Origin: Bacteroidota bacterium
Lineage (GTDB): Bacteria; Bacteroidota; Bacteroidia; Flavobacteriales; Weeksellaceae
NCBI GenBank assembly: GCA_023394415.1
Contig: JAEXAR010000043.1
Span: 156,822-220,821 of the forward strand
Length of the DNA stretch: 64,000 nucleotides
Direction of reading: 5' to 3'
Below, piece after piece: positions 1-8,995 of the stretch. Both the position numbers and the translations under genes were made by a program. How positions within the stretch are numbered: position 1 is the first letter of the stretch; the number at the start of each line of letters is the position of its first letter. Under the pieces are notes generated by a model. It did not search any database. It saw only the letters and a program-made list of their open reading frames with translations, and was not told the DNA's origin.

Positions 1-1295
1 AAAGCAATTTCGAACAGATTCAGATTTATCCCGCTAATTTATTTGTTACTTCAAAAGAAACATTAAATGGAGCTATTCGTGAAATTCAGGATGATTTGGT
101 AAAGCAGGTCAGTTTTTTTGAAAGTATTGAAAAACCTCTCGAAGCCAAACGCTTACAGGAAAGAACAGAACTTGATCTTGAAATGATTAAAGAACTCGGA
201 TATTGTTCGGGAATTGAAAACTATTCAAGGTATTTAGATGGAAGATTACCGGGCTCAAGACCATTTTGTCTTTTAGATTATTTCCCGAAAGATTTTCTGA
301 TGGTGATTGATGAATCTCATGTTACAATTCCACAAGTTCATGCCATGTACGGAGGTGATAGAAGCCGTAAGGAATCTTTGGTAGAGTATGGTTTCCGTTT
401 ACCTGCAGCTATGGACAATCGTCCTTTGAAATTTGAGGAGTTTGAAGGAATGCAAAATCAGGTAATTTACGTTTCAGCAACACCTGCAGACTACGAATTG
501 GAAAAAACCGGTGGCGAATATATTGAGCAAATCATACGTCCTACAGGACTTTTAGACCCAATTATTGAAATTCGCCCCACTATAAATCAGATTGATGATT
601 TAATGGAAGAGATCCAAAAGCGTGCGGAAATCGATGAAAGAGTGTTGGTGACTACTTTAACCAAAAAAATGGCGGAAGAACTCACCAAGTATTTCACAAA
701 ATTCGGAATTCGTTGTCGCTATATTCACTCGGATGTGGAAACGTTGGAGCGAATCCAAATTATGCAGGATTTGCGTACCGGACTTTTTGATGTTTTAATT
801 GGTGTAAATCTGCTTCGTGAAGGTTTAGATTTACCGGAAGTATCTTTGGTAGCCATTTTAGATGCAGATAAAGAGGGAATGTTGAGGTCCCGAAGGTCAA
901 TGATACAAACCGTTGGTAGAGCAGCTAGGAACATCAACGGCAGAGCAATTATGTATGCTGACAAAATGACGAATTCAATGCAAAAAACCATCGATGAAAC
1001 CAATTATCGTCGTGAAAAGCAGCAGAAATACAACGAAGAAAATAATATCGTTCCTAAACAAATCAACAAGAAAATCTCTGAAGCTTTAGTTGGAAGAGCC
1101 AAAGACTTCCCGGAAGAAAAATACACCCAAAAAGAAATTTTGAAGCAGGTTGCGGAACAACGCGAAACTTACGGCGAAGCCGATCTGGATAAACTTATAG
1201 CCGAAAAACAAAAAGCAATGGAAGCAGCAGCGAAAAACTTGGATTTTATAAAAGCAGCGAAGTTGAGGGATGAGATTGCTATGTTAAAGGGATAG
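1..1295 (+). CDS. uvrB: UvrABC system protein B, 3' part (5' end outside window)
   Basis: This is the DNA helicase-like damage-loading subunit of nucleotide excision repair. The reading frame is open from base 3, with IYPANLFVTSKE before the first in-window start codon, so the true start lies upstream. About 430 residues remain of a family near 660-670. Visible are the YVSATPADYE motif, the helicase C-terminal block (HSDVETLERI, GVNLLREGLDLPEV, DADKEGMLRS, QTVGRAARN) and a C-terminal UVR motif near LDFIKAAKLRDEI that contacts UvrC in known homologues. The N-terminal Walker A and beta-hairpin are outside the window. Nothing looks broken. It converges on the DUF3820 gene across an inverted repeat. 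Confidence 0.97.
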   Translation, partial: SNFEQIQIYPANLFVTSKETLNGAIREIQDDLVKQVSFFESIEKPLEAKRLQERTELDLEMIKELGYCSGIENYSRYLDGRLPGSRPFCLLDYFPKDFLMVIDESHVTIPQVHAMYGGDRSRKESLVEYGFRLPAAMDNRPLKFEEFEGMQNQVIYVSATPADYELEKTGGEYIEQIIRPTGLLDPIIEIRPTINQIDDLMEEIQKRAEIDERVLVTTLTKKMAEELTKYFTKFGIRCRYIHSDVETLERIQIMQDLRTGLFDVLIGVNLLREGLDLPEVSLVAILDADKEGMLRSRRSMIQTVGRAARNINGRAIMYADKMTNSMQKTIDETNYRREKQQKYNEENNIVPKQINKKISEALVGRAKDFPEEKYTQKEILKQVAEQRETYGEADLDKLIAEKQKAMEAAAKNLDFIKAAKLRDEIAMLKG

Positions 1296-1307
1296 ATTTG
1301 TGAAGTC

Positions 1308-1368
1308 GTAAAGTTGCTAAGTTGTGAAGTTGAATTTTATTTGCGACTTTACGACTCAACAACTTTAC
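1308..1368. repeat. Imperfect inverted repeat between convergent genes
   Basis: The 26-nt arms at 1308-1333 and 1343-1368 pair with only a few mismatches, several of them G-T wobbles, around a 9-nt loop. The arms themselves are made of short AAGTTG/AAGTCG steps about 8-9 nt apart. The repeat lies just after the uvrB stop and before the DUF3820 stop. It could act as a bidirectional transcription end, but no clean T-tract follows, so a dispersed intergenic repeat is equally possible. Confidence 0.55.
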
Positions 1369-1381
1369 TACCTAAAAAAAA

Positions 1382-1645
1382 TCAAAACTTATAAACCTTC
1401 TTAGCTTTCTCATCAATCACCTCTCCACGAATTGTTGTTAGTAAATCTGATAAACCATTGATTTTAATTTCGTAAACCGTAGAAAGTTGCATGCCGAGTT
1501 TTCCTTTTGGGAAACCTCCTTTTCGCATAAACCATTCTAAATAAGAAACCGGCAGATCTGCAAGGATTGTGTTTTTGTATTTGCCAAAAGGCATTTTCAC
1601 AATGCAGATTTCTTTTAAAATTTCAGGATTAATGCAGTCTTCCAT
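1382..1645 (-). CDS. DUF3820 family protein
   Basis: This 87-residue protein matches the small DUF3820 family through its PFGKYKNTILADLP and YLEWFMRKGFPKG-like core. The biochemical role is unknown. Some homologues are described as quorum-sensing-linked virulence factors, a label that should not be carried over here. Its ATG overlaps the stop of the AI-2E family gene by one base (TAATG), so the two are probably translationally coupled and share a transcript. Confidence 0.75.
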   Translation of the reverse strand: MEDCINPEILKEICIVKMPFGKYKNTILADLPVSYLEWFMRKGGFPKGKLGMQLSTVYEIKINGLSDLLTTIRGEVIDEKAKKVYKF

Positions 1646-2730
1646 TATAGTGTAAGGTCGATTTTTGTCTCAATTTCTTTAGGTTCAGGCATAATCAATT
1701 CATTTTCATCATCACCACTGAATTCGTCTCGGTAAACCTGTATCAAAAGCACCGTCATCGAAACCAAAATAGGCCCGAAAATTAATCCCATAAAACCAAA
1801 AAGGTTCATCCCCATTATAATTCCGAAAACAGTATTGAGAGGATGTATATTTTCAAGCTTTTTCAGTAACGTAAATCGCAAAACATTATCAGTAAGTCCT
1901 ACCGCAATCAAACAGTAAATTAAAACACCAATTCCGGCTCCGGTATTGCCTTCCGCAATCATAAAAATACCAACAGGAACATAAATAATAGCCGCGCCTA
2001 CAATAGGAATCATAGATGCTATAGCAGTAAGCGCAAACAAAAGCATCGGACTAGGTGCACCGAAAATTAAATAACCAATAAGCGCAACCAAACCCTGTCC
2101 CAAAGCCACAACAGGAATCCCAACGGCATTTGCAACAACCAGTTTTCTGAATTTCTCGCCTATTAAAGTAATATTAGCTTTTTTTAAAGGCGTAGCGCTT
2201 GTAACAACCCTTTCGAAAAGTCTCGGTTTTTCGAGCATAAAATAAAGCATAAAAAACATAGACGCCACTACAGAAAGCGTATTAAAAGTTCCGCTAAGAG
2301 CATTGGTGGAAAATTTTGCCGCTGCAGATTTAAGACCGTCAAGATTTTCTTTGCTTAAAATATCAATTTTGGTTTTTGAATAAACAAAATCGTGAATTTT
2401 ATCTAAAAAAATATTGAATTTGGCCATATAAACTTTAGAGTCGCCTAATTTTTCAATTAACATATCTGCTAAAAGGTAGACAGGAATTATTAAAACAATC
2501 AAACAAATGAGTATAATAACCAAAGAGGACCAAGCTGGTTTCCATTTTTTAACTTCTTGAAGATAAAAATTAAAATTCCTGCACACAATATACAGCGTAA
2601 GCGCTCCTAAAAGAGAGGGAATAAACATCGAGAGATTAAAAACAATAAGTCCTAACATTGCTGTAATAATCAGGATTAGGAAGACTTGTTTTATTTTTAT
2701 TCCGCTGATTTGGTTGTATAGGTTCGACAT
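1645..2730 (-). CDS. AI-2E family transporter (PerM/UPF0118 type membrane protein)
   Basis: The 361-residue polytopic membrane protein has a first hydrophobic segment near residues 16-36 and a second pair after residue 45. A soluble stretch follows around 95-140 and then several further helices, ending in an acidic tail (GDDENELIMPEPKE). This is the usual layout of the AI-2E/PerM family. Members export or exchange small molecules or sodium, and the substrate cannot be read from sequence. A TAAATTTG box lies upstream at 2774-2781. Confidence 0.85.
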   Translation of the reverse strand: MSNLYNQISGIKIKQVFLILIITAMLGLIVFNLSMFIPSLLGALTLYIVCRNFNFYLQEVKKWKPAWSSLVIILICLIVLIIPVYLLADMLIEKLGDSKVYMAKFNIFLDKIHDFVYSKTKIDILSKENLDGLKSAAAKFSTNALSGTFNTLSVVASMFFMLYFMLEKPRLFERVVTSATPLKKANITLIGEKFRKLVVANAVGIPVVALGQGLVALIGYLIFGAPSPMLLFALTAIASMIPIVGAAIIYVPVGIFMIAEGNTGAGIGVLIYCLIAVGLTDNVLRFTLLKKLENIHPLNTVFGIIMGMNLFGFMGLIFGPILVSMTVLLIQVYRDEFSGDDENELIMPEPKEIETKIDLTL

Positions 2731-2773
2731 AATTAAGTTTTTTTATAAAAAAGGCAACAGTAATACTGCTGCC

Positions 2774-2781
2774 CAAATTTA
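2774..2781 (-). promoter_or_regulatory. -7 box TAAATTTG for the AI-2E gene
   Basis: This is an exact match to the Bacteroidota -7 consensus TAnnTTTG on the minus strand, 43 nt before the ATG at 2730. No TTG was found at the expected -33 distance. Confidence 0.4.
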
Positions 2782-2823
2782 CACATTCCCTTTAATCGGA
2801 AATTATATTTTAAACCAAAAGTT

Positions 2824-3561
2824 TTATGTGTTATAAGTAATTTGTCTCGGCTTTCCGGCATAAGCCACATATGTAGAATACATTACAGCGTATATGAAAG
2901 GCGCAGTAAGGATAACCCCAACAAAACAAAGCATTATCCCCGCAACACTGATAAGTGCACCTAAAAGTCCTGCACCAAGGAAAACGCCGTAGTTTTCTTT
3001 AGCAATGTTAAAAGTCTTTTTAAGCGCATCCATTGCTGTAGCATTTTCAAACAATAATACAGGATACCCGATTAAAAGTAGCGGAGCCACAAACAATCCC
3101 GGCAAAAAGCACAACATAAATGATATAATGATTATAATATTAGAAATTAAACTGTAAAACAGAATATTAACAAAATTCTGCTTATAACCGATAAATAAGT
3201 CTCCGAAATTAATAGGAACTTTGTTATTCACTTTATTGGCCATATAAATTAACCCAACAAAAAGAGGAGATAGCAGAATTCCCAGCAAGCCAGAAAGCCC
3301 ATAATAAGTTTTGAAACCTTCTGCATTAATAACATCCTGCGTGTTAAACGATCCACCAGAAGACCTTATTTCTTCGGCAAAAGACTGGGAATCAAACCCA
3401 GCAAAAGATTGAAGTACAGAACTAGCAATCACATAAATTACCATCGCCAAAACGGCGTATCCTAAAAATCCTTTGTACATCTCGAAAGCATGAGAGATAA
3501 TACTCCCCGTTTCACGTTGTGGTACCGATCCTTGTTGATCAAATTCGCTAAAGTTTTCCAT
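2824..3561 (-). CDS. Integral membrane protein, unknown function
   Basis: This 245-residue protein has a short polar N-terminus (EFDQQGSVPQRETGS) followed by five or six strongly hydrophobic segments. The loop FGDLFIGYKQNFVNILFYSL resembles proteins annotated as DUF975 or glycerophosphodiester phosphodiesterase membrane domain. The next gene encodes a diverged paralogue with the same plan (LEDLFAGY versus FGDLFIGY). No catalytic residues are visible. Automatic names such as carotene monooxygenase, used for relatives, are not supported by anything seen here. Confidence 0.7.
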   Translation of the reverse strand: MENFSEFDQQGSVPQRETGSIISHAFEMYKGFLGYAVLAMVIYVIASSVLQSFAGFDSQSFAEEIRSSGGSFNTQDVINAEGFKTYYGLSGLLGILLSPLFVGLIYMANKVNNKVPINFGDLFIGYKQNFVNILFYSLISNIIIIISFMLCFLPGLFVAPLLLIGYPVLLFENATAMDALKKTFNIAKENYGVFLGAGLLGALISVAGIMLCFVGVILTAPFIYAVMYSTYVAYAGKPRQITYNT

Positions 3562-3581
3562 AGTTTTCCCTTTTAATCCAT

Positions 3582-3589
3582 CAAAGATA
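3582..3589 (-). promoter_or_regulatory. -7 box TATCTTTG
   Basis: This is an exact TAnnTTTG match on the minus strand, 20 nt upstream of the ATG at 3561 of the membrane protein gene. Confidence 0.45.
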
Positions 3590-3630
3590 ATTTTTTTTTG
3601 ATGAATTGAAAGATGAATTATAAATGAAAT

Positions 3631-4350
3631 TTAGTTCTTTTCTGTAAAAATTTTCCGGTAAAGCGCATAAATCATAGCATTCCAGAACGGAAAAGTAAAA
3701 ATAGCACCTATTAAAGTAAGAATTCCGAAGTATTTGAAAGCAACTGCCACGAAAATGCCCACCAAAATTTCCAAAGGAAACATTCTCAAGGCCTTAAAAT
3801 TAATGGCAAACGTTTCCAAGATTCTTTTATCCATAAAAAACATCAATGGAGCTGTGAAAAGCGTTATCAGAACCCAAAAAACTCCCAAAAATAGAGTTGG
3901 TGCAAAGTAAGAGTAAACGGTGAACCAAAACAGGAAATAACCAAAATAGATAAAGAAATTAGATCCGGAATATCCCGCAAATAAATCCTCCATTTCGAGC
4001 TTTTCGTCAAGGTCCAACTTTCTAAACATTTTAAAAAGGCCAAGATTCAAAGGAAACAAAAACGACAATGTTCCTAAAACCACATACTGAAATTTCATAA
4101 AATTGGGATTTGCCACAATTTCTTTCAAGCCGTTTTGGTAAGCTTCTACTCCTTCTTTCAGCTTATCACCTAGAGCAACGTATTGCTCAAAAATCCCAAA
4201 CCTGTTTGCAAAATAAAATAACACCAGAAAAAGGACCGAAAAGTAAATTAGACTGAAGAGGATTTGGTACACCAAGGTTCTGTTCCAATAACCGAAGGCT
4301 TCTTTTAAAATATAATCAATTCCCGCTTTTTGAGGATAATGGTTCTGCAT
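3631..4350 (-). CDS. Integral membrane protein, paralogue of the preceding gene
   Basis: I place the start at 4350 (MQNHYPQKAG, 239 residues). The frame extends to 4467, but an exact -7 box lies at 4366-4373 inside that extension, and the extra 39 residues do not resemble the neighbouring paralogue. The protein has about six hydrophobic segments and a DLFAGY loop that parallels DLFIGY in the adjacent gene. The function is unknown, and the pair probably arose by duplication. Confidence 0.7.
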   Translation of the reverse strand: MQNHYPQKAGIDYILKEAFGYWNRTLVYQILFSLIYFSVLFLVLFYFANRFGIFEQYVALGDKLKEGVEAYQNGLKEIVANPNFMKFQYVVLGTLSFLFPLNLGLFKMFRKLDLDEKLEMEDLFAGYSGSNFFIYFGYFLFWFTVYSYFAPTLFLGVFWVLITLFTAPLMFFMDKRILETFAINFKALRMFPLEILVGIFVAVAFKYFGILTLIGAIFTFPFWNAMIYALYRKIFTEKN

Positions 4351-4365
4351 TGTAACAATTTGCTG

Positions 4366-4373
4366 CAAAAATA
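4366..4373 (-). promoter_or_regulatory. -7 box TATTTTTG that decides the start at 4350
   Basis: This exact TAnnTTTG match lies 15 nt upstream of the ATG at 4350 and inside the longer open frame to 4467. It argues against the upstream start. Confidence 0.45.
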
Positions 4374-4518
4374 AACTTTTTATAATTTTTAAATAGGAAC
4401 GAGAAATAAATTGTTTAAACCATTGGAAATTAAGACCAGAGAAAAATTTATCATTGAAAATCAACACAAACTTTCAGTCGCACACTAAAATTCATTAATC
4501 TTTTAAAAAAATTAAATT

Positions 4519-4526
4519 TACTTTTG
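4519..4526 (+). promoter_or_regulatory. -7 box TACTTTTG before pabB
   Basis: This exact TAnnTTTG match would place the transcription start near 4530. That makes a GTG start at 4531 leaderless, or gives a ~34-nt leader if ATG 4564 is the real start. Confidence 0.45.
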
Positions 4527-4530
4527 TGAA

Positions 4531-5508
4531 GTGAAAACAAAACAGCACCCGAATTTTGAAAGAATGGATGAACTTTCCCAGAAGAAGGTTCCTTTTTTCT
4601 TTATGGTAGATTTTGCCATGGATAAAGTAGAAGTTTATCTGGAAGACGAAGTTTTAAATTCAGGTTTAATGATTGATTTTCAAAAAATTAAGAAGACGAA
4701 TGAAGCATTCGTCTCATCAGAAGATTTTGAGCTTGAAACTTATCCGGAAACCAAAGAAGAATATAGAAAAGGATTTGAAAACGTACAAAAACACCTTAAA
4801 CTGGGAAACTCCTATCTTGCTAATTATACTCGGAAAACCAGAATAGAAACCAATTTAACTTTAGAGGAAATTTTTTATCTTTCAAAAGCCAAATACAAAT
4901 TGCTGTATAAAAACCAGTTTGTTCTGTTTTCGCCGGAAACTTTTGTTGAAATAATTGACAACCAAATTTTTACACATCCAATGAAAGGTACTATAGATGC
5001 CTCAAAAGATAATGCTATAGAGACCTTAAAAAACGATGTAAAAGAAAAAGCAGAACATTACACAGTGGTTGATTTGTTGCGAAATGATTTGAGTATGGTT
5101 GCTGATGAGGTGAGAGTAGAAGAATTTCAACGTATTGATTTCATTAAAACCAAACAAAAGAACCTTTATGCTATGAGCTCTGAAATTTCGGGTAAACTGA
5201 AGCCTGAATTTGAAGGGAAAATCGGCAGCATTATGAAAACTTTACTTCCTGCCGGTTCTATTTTAGGTGCGCCAAAACCAAAAACAATGGAAATTGTAAT
5301 GGCGTCTGAAGGATATGAAAGAGGTTGGTACACAGGTGTTTGTGGTTGGTTCGACGGAGAAAATTTAGATTCTTGCGTGATGATTCGTTTTATAGAAAAA
5401 GAAAACGGAAATTTATATTTTAAAAGTGGCGGCGGCATTACACATATGAGCAAATTGGCCGACGAATATCAGGAAATGAAAAACAAAATTTATGTTCCAG
5501 TTTATTGA
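4531..5508 (+). CDS. pabB: Aminodeoxychorismate synthase component I
   Basis: The enzyme amidates chorismate to 4-amino-4-deoxychorismate, the first step from chorismate to folate. This 325-residue form is shorter than the E. coli enzyme and lacks much of the N-terminal tryptophan-binding subdomain, as is usual in flavobacteria. The chorismate-binding core is clear: HPMKGTID with the catalytic lysine at residue 152, LLRNDLSMVA, LLPAGSILGAPKPKT, WYTGVCGWFDG and SGGGITHMS. The 3' end overlaps pabC by 17 nt. The GTG at 4531 is the first start, but ATG 4564 (MDELSQKKVPFF) also fits the promoter. Confidence 0.93.
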   Translation: MKTKQHPNFERMDELSQKKVPFFFMVDFAMDKVEVYLEDEVLNSGLMIDFQKIKKTNEAFVSSEDFELETYPETKEEYRKGFENVQKHLKLGNSYLANYTRKTRIETNLTLEEIFYLSKAKYKLLYKNQFVLFSPETFVEIIDNQIFTHPMKGTIDASKDNAIETLKNDVKEKAEHYTVVDLLRNDLSMVADEVRVEEFQRIDFIKTKQKNLYAMSSEISGKLKPEFEGKIGSIMKTLLPAGSILGAPKPKTMEIVMASEGYERGWYTGVCGWFDGENLDSCVMIRFIEKENGNLYFKSGGGITHMSKLADEYQEMKNKIYVPVY

Positions 5509-6118
5509 AAGTATTAAAGTAGAAGATCAGGAAATCTTCCTTTTAGATTATCATCAAAAACGTGTCAACGAAACCTTCCGCCAGTTTGGAAAGGAAAACT
5601 CCATTGATTTGGAAAAAATTTTCAAAAATCTTCAGCACGATGAAGATGGCCTTTACAAATTAAGAATCGTTTATGACCTCGACTGTAAGTTTACGACACA
5701 ACTAATACCATACGCAATTCCGGAAATTAATGATTTTCAGTTGGTTGAAAACAACACCATTGATTATTCATTTAAATATGAAAACCGGAAGGAATTTGCT
5801 TTGATGAAGGAAAAAGCCAAAACAGAGGAGATTATCATTGTAAAGAACAACCGAATTACAGATACTTCATACTCCAACCTTCTTTTCTTGAAAGGGAAAG
5901 AGTGGTACACACCTGATACTTATTTACTCAACGGCGTTCAAAGACAATATCTCCTGAAAAATAAAAAGATCAAGGAAACAGAAATCACCTTGCAAAATCT
6001 AAAGGAATTCTCTCATTTTCAGTTGATTAATTCGCTAAATGATTTTGATGATATGTTCATCTATCCCATGAACAAAATTTTAAATCTCCCGGAAAGTGAT
6101 GAGTATATGTCACTTTAA
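5492..6118 (+). CDS. pabC: Aminodeoxychorismate lyase (class IV PLP enzyme)
   Basis: This is a 208-residue fold-type IV aminotransferase-like protein. The lysine in SFKYENR (residue 95) is the likely PLP Schiff-base residue, and IVKNNRITDTSYSNLLF matches the cofactor-binding block of the family. Overlap with pabB by 17 nt and the shared pathway make 4-amino-4-deoxychorismate lyase (pyruvate plus p-aminobenzoate) the best call. From the fold alone a branched-chain or D-amino-acid aminotransferase cannot be excluded. Confidence 0.88.
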   Translation: MFQFIESIKVEDQEIFLLDYHQKRVNETFRQFGKENSIDLEKIFKNLQHDEDGLYKLRIVYDLDCKFTTQLIPYAIPEINDFQLVENNTIDYSFKYENRKEFALMKEKAKTEEIIIVKNNRITDTSYSNLLFLKGKEWYTPDTYLLNGVQRQYLLKNKKIKETEITLQNLKEFSHFQLINSLNDFDDMFIYPMNKILNLPESDEYMSL

Positions 6119-6128
6119 TCATATTTTT

Positions 6129-6180
6129 TGTCATTCCGCAGGAATCCACGTCAAATTTTTCCAAAAAAGTTTTGACAACA
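6129..6180. repeat. Hairpin and repeat-like spacer between pabC and menD
   Basis: The spacer begins with a GTCATTCCGCAGGAATC-like stretch of the kind found in dispersed intergenic repeats. It continues with an imperfect hairpin whose arms GTCAAATTTTT (6150-6160) and AAAAGTTTTGAC (about 6164-6175) are nearly self-complementary. It sits between convergent genes and may terminate both. Confidence 0.35.
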
Positions 6181-6212
6181 AAACATTTTGATGAAATGAG
6201 AGGGCAAAAATA

Positions 6213-7919
6213 TCAATTATCTGCGTCCCAAGGCGTTTTAACATCTTTACCGCTTAAGAAATCGAAATAGGAGCGTAAAACCTCTGCATTCTCCACGTCC
6301 TGTGTACAAACTTCCAAAATTCTAGGTTGCAAATCTGGCTTAAAGAAGTTATCCAAAACCCTCTCGATGGTATTGTCATCTTCTACTTTTACGTAGCTGA
6401 ATCCGAAATGTTTCGCCAAATGTTCAGCGTGTTTCGTGTGTTTTGTGGCGATAAATTCATCCAATATATTGGTATTCGCTTTATCAGGTCCAGGGATAAT
6501 TTTAAATATATTTCCTTCACCGTTATTGAAAATGATAATTCTCGTGTAAGGAGGAATATATTGGTTCCAAAGCCCATTAATATCATAGAAAAAGCTTAGA
6601 TCTCCCGTTACCAGAAGCGTAGGATTTTCGTTTTTAATGGCGAAACCCATTGCGGTGGAAGTAGAACCGTCAATTCCGCTGGTGCCACGGTTACAGTAAA
6701 TTTTATTTTGCTTAAAATCAAACAGTTGTGCATAACGAATTGCCGAACTGTTACTGAAATGTATATTGAAATTAGCCGGAACCTTCTGCGAGATAAGCCA
6801 AAATATATTAAAATCAGAATACCCAGTTCTATTCACATATTCCTGGTGTTTAGCGTCTTTTTTATCTCTTAAAACATCCCAAAGATTAAAATAGGGTTGT
6901 GGTTCTAATTTTATGAAATTCAACAGCTTGCCAAAGAAACTTTCAGCATTGGTTTCGATCTTTTGGGTAAGGCTGAAAAAGGTGTCGGGTTGCCAATGTT
7001 CATCAATATGCCAATGGTTTTTAGGTTTTGCTTTTCTCAGAAATTGTTTTACTTTCTTAGAAACCACATTTTGCCCAATGGTTATCAGCAAATCGGGAGC
7101 ATAGGTTTGATAATCTTCTTCAGAAAAGTTATAAATATAACGGTCTATATGTTTGAAAAACTTTTCGTGATGCAAATTTGAGTTGGCTTCACTTAAAACG
7201 ACAACAGAATGATTTTTAACCAATTGATAAAGTTGAGCTTCAAGTTCTTGTGAATATGGTCTTGTTCCCACAAGAATTAAAATTCTTTTTGAAGTATTCC
7301 ATTCTGCTACCAGATTAGAAGGTAACTCATAAGTTTTTTTCTGAATGGTTTTTTCTACACTAGGGAAATTTGGTAATTCGGTTACCAAATCATACAGAGG
7401 TTCCGATAATGGGATGTTGATATGAACCGGACCCTGTTTTTCGAAACAGAGTTCAATCGCTTTTTTAATAATATCAAAATTGTAATCTTCGGAACCGTCT
7501 TTATCGTCTTCCATCAACTGAAAATCACCGTAAGAATGTTGTTGATACAATTCTTTTTGTCGAATAGTTTGTCCATCGAAAATATCAATATAATCCGTTG
7601 GTCTGTCTGCAGTTAGCACCAAAAGTGGCACATTTTGATAGAAGGCTTCTGTAACCGCTGGATAATAATTGGCAGAAGCCGAACCTGATGTGCAGGTAAT
7701 TGCAACAGGCAATTTTGTGCTTTGTGCCATACCCAATGCGACAAAAGCGGCACTTCTCTCATCCACAATGCTGTAGCTGTTCATCTCGTCCATTTCTCCG
7801 AAATGTATTGCCAAAGGTGCGTTACGTGAACCCGGAGAAACCACTATATTTAAAATTCCATATTCTTTTAGGAGATGAGCCAACAACTGAATGCTGCGTT
7901 TTGATGAGAAATTTTTCAT
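6213..7919 (-). CDS. menD: 2-succinyl-5-enolpyruvyl-6-hydroxy-3-cyclohexene-1-carboxylate synthase
   Basis: MenD is a thiamine-diphosphate enzyme of menaquinone synthesis. It joins isochorismate to the succinyl semialdehyde unit from 2-oxoglutarate. The 568-residue protein has VVSPGSRNAP at 27-36 and the ThDP-activating glutamate at E54 (SIVDERSAAF). Further on are TCTSGSASANYYPAV and, near the C-terminus, the cofactor motif GDLSFFYDINGLWNQ. The length is typical. Other men genes are not in this window. A -7 box only five bases before the ATG suggests a very short or absent leader. Confidence 0.95.
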   Translation of the reverse strand: MKNFSSKRSIQLLAHLLKEYGILNIVVSPGSRNAPLAIHFGEMDEMNSYSIVDERSAAFVALGMAQSTKLPVAITCTSGSASANYYPAVTEAFYQNVPLLVLTADRPTDYIDIFDGQTIRQKELYQQHSYGDFQLMEDDKDGSEDYNFDIIKKAIELCFEKQGPVHINIPLSEPLYDLVTELPNFPSVEKTIQKKTYELPSNLVAEWNTSKRILILVGTRPYSQELEAQLYQLVKNHSVVVLSEANSNLHHEKFFKHIDRYIYNFSEEDYQTYAPDLLITIGQNVVSKKVKQFLRKAKPKNHWHIDEHWQPDTFFSLTQKIETNAESFFGKLLNFIKLEPQPYFNLWDVLRDKKDAKHQEYVNRTGYSDFNIFWLISQKVPANFNIHFSNSSAIRYAQLFDFKQNKIYCNRGTSGIDGSTSTAMGFAIKNENPTLLVTGDLSFFYDINGLWNQYIPPYTRIIIFNNGEGNIFKIIPGPDKANTNILDEFIATKHTKHAEHLAKHFGFSYVKVEDDNTIERVLDNFFKPDLQPRILEVCTQDVENAEVLRSYFDFLSGKDVKTPWDADN

Positions 7920-7924
7920 AAAGA

Positions 7925-7932
7925 CAAAGGTA
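7925..7932 (-). promoter_or_regulatory. -7 box TACCTTTG next to the menD start
   Basis: This exact TAnnTTTG match ends five bases before the menD ATG. The predicted transcription start falls at or within two bases of the start codon. Confidence 0.45.
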
Positions 7933-7966
7933 GGAGTTTTATAGATTTTTAAAAATTATAAAAGCT

Positions 7967-7974
7967 TATATTTG
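7967..7974 (+). promoter_or_regulatory. -7 box TATATTTG for the 2OG oxygenase
   Basis: This exact match lies 26 nt before the ATG at 8001. No TTG was found at the right -33 distance. Confidence 0.4.
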
Positions 7975-8000
7975 GGAAGTTAATTTTTACAAAAAATATA

Positions 8001-8948
8001 ATGAACAAAATTCCAAGTGTGGACTTGCGTGATTTCCTGTCGGATGATCCGGCACGCAAACAGAAATTTGTAAATGAAATCGGAAAAGCCTATGAAGATA
8101 TAGGATTTGTTGCACTAAAAGGTCATTTTCTTGATGATGCCCTTGTAAAAGAACTTTACGGAGAGGTGAAGAACTTCTTTGATTTACCTGTAGAAACCAA
8201 GCAGAAATATGAAATCCCCGGAATTGGTGGACAACGTGGGTATGTCGGTTTCGGAAAAGAAACGGCTAAAGGTTTCAAAAAAGCAGATTTGAAAGAATTC
8301 TGGCATTTTGGACAGTATCTTTCTGATGACTCCAAGTATAGAGAGGTTTATCCGGACAATGTTATGGTGGATGAATCTCCAAAATTCAACGAGGTAGGAA
8401 AACAGACTTACCAAATGCTTGAGAAAACCGGAAAATATGTGTTGAGAGCTTTGGCGTTATATCTTGGTTTGGATGAATTTTACTTTGATCAATACATTGC
8501 AGAAGGTAACTCAATCTTAAGACCAATTCATTATCCGCCAATTACACAGGAACCCGATGATGCGGTGAGAGCTGCTGCGCATGGCGACATTAATCTCATT
8601 ACCTTATTAATGGGAGCGCAAGGTAGAGGTTTGCAAGTACAAAATCACAACGGAGAATGGATTGATGCCATTGCAGAACCTGATGAACTGATGATAAATG
8701 TTGGCGACATGCTTTCAAGGCATACCAATAACAAACTGAAATCCACGATTCACAGAGTTGTGAATCCTGAAAGAGAACTTTGGGGAACTTCAAGATATTC
8801 CATCCCATTTTTTATGCATCCTGTAAGCGAAATGAAATTGAATGCCTTGCAAGGAACTTATGACGAAAACAATCCAAAACTCTATCCAGATACTACAGCA
8901 GGGGAGTTTTTACACGAAAGATTAGTAGAACTTGGATTGATAAAATAA
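8001..8948 (+). CDS. 2-oxoglutarate/Fe(II)-dependent dioxygenase, isopenicillin-N-synthase-like
   Basis: This 315-residue protein has the N-terminal DIOX_N region (1-120, SVDLRDFL, YEDIGFVALKGH) and the C-terminal double-stranded beta helix. The iron ligands are visible as H194-x-D196 (AAHGDIN) and H251 (STIHRVVNP). The RxS pair R265/S267 (RYS) that binds 2-oxoglutarate is also present. The substrate is not predictable. It has its own promoter-like box and a strong terminator, so it appears monocistronic. Confidence 0.88.
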   Translation: MNKIPSVDLRDFLSDDPARKQKFVNEIGKAYEDIGFVALKGHFLDDALVKELYGEVKNFFDLPVETKQKYEIPGIGGQRGYVGFGKETAKGFKKADLKEFWHFGQYLSDDSKYREVYPDNVMVDESPKFNEVGKQTYQMLEKTGKYVLRALALYLGLDEFYFDQYIAEGNSILRPIHYPPITQEPDDAVRAAAHGDINLITLLMGAQGRGLQVQNHNGEWIDAIAEPDELMINVGDMLSRHTNNKLKSTIHRVVNPERELWGTSRYSIPFFMHPVSEMKLNALQGTYDENNPKLYPDTTAGEFLHERLVELGLIK

Positions 8949-8965
8949 TTTCAAATTTTTGAAAG

Positions 8966-8990
8966 AAAACGGGCAACATTGCCCGTTTTT
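8966..8990. terminator. Bidirectional intrinsic terminator
   Basis: The GC-rich stem AACGGGCA/TGCCCGTT with a 4-base loop is flanked by an A-run on one side and eight T on the other. It serves the dioxygenase gene (+) and the convergent radical SAM gene (-). Confidence 0.85.
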
Positions 8991-8995
8991 TTTAT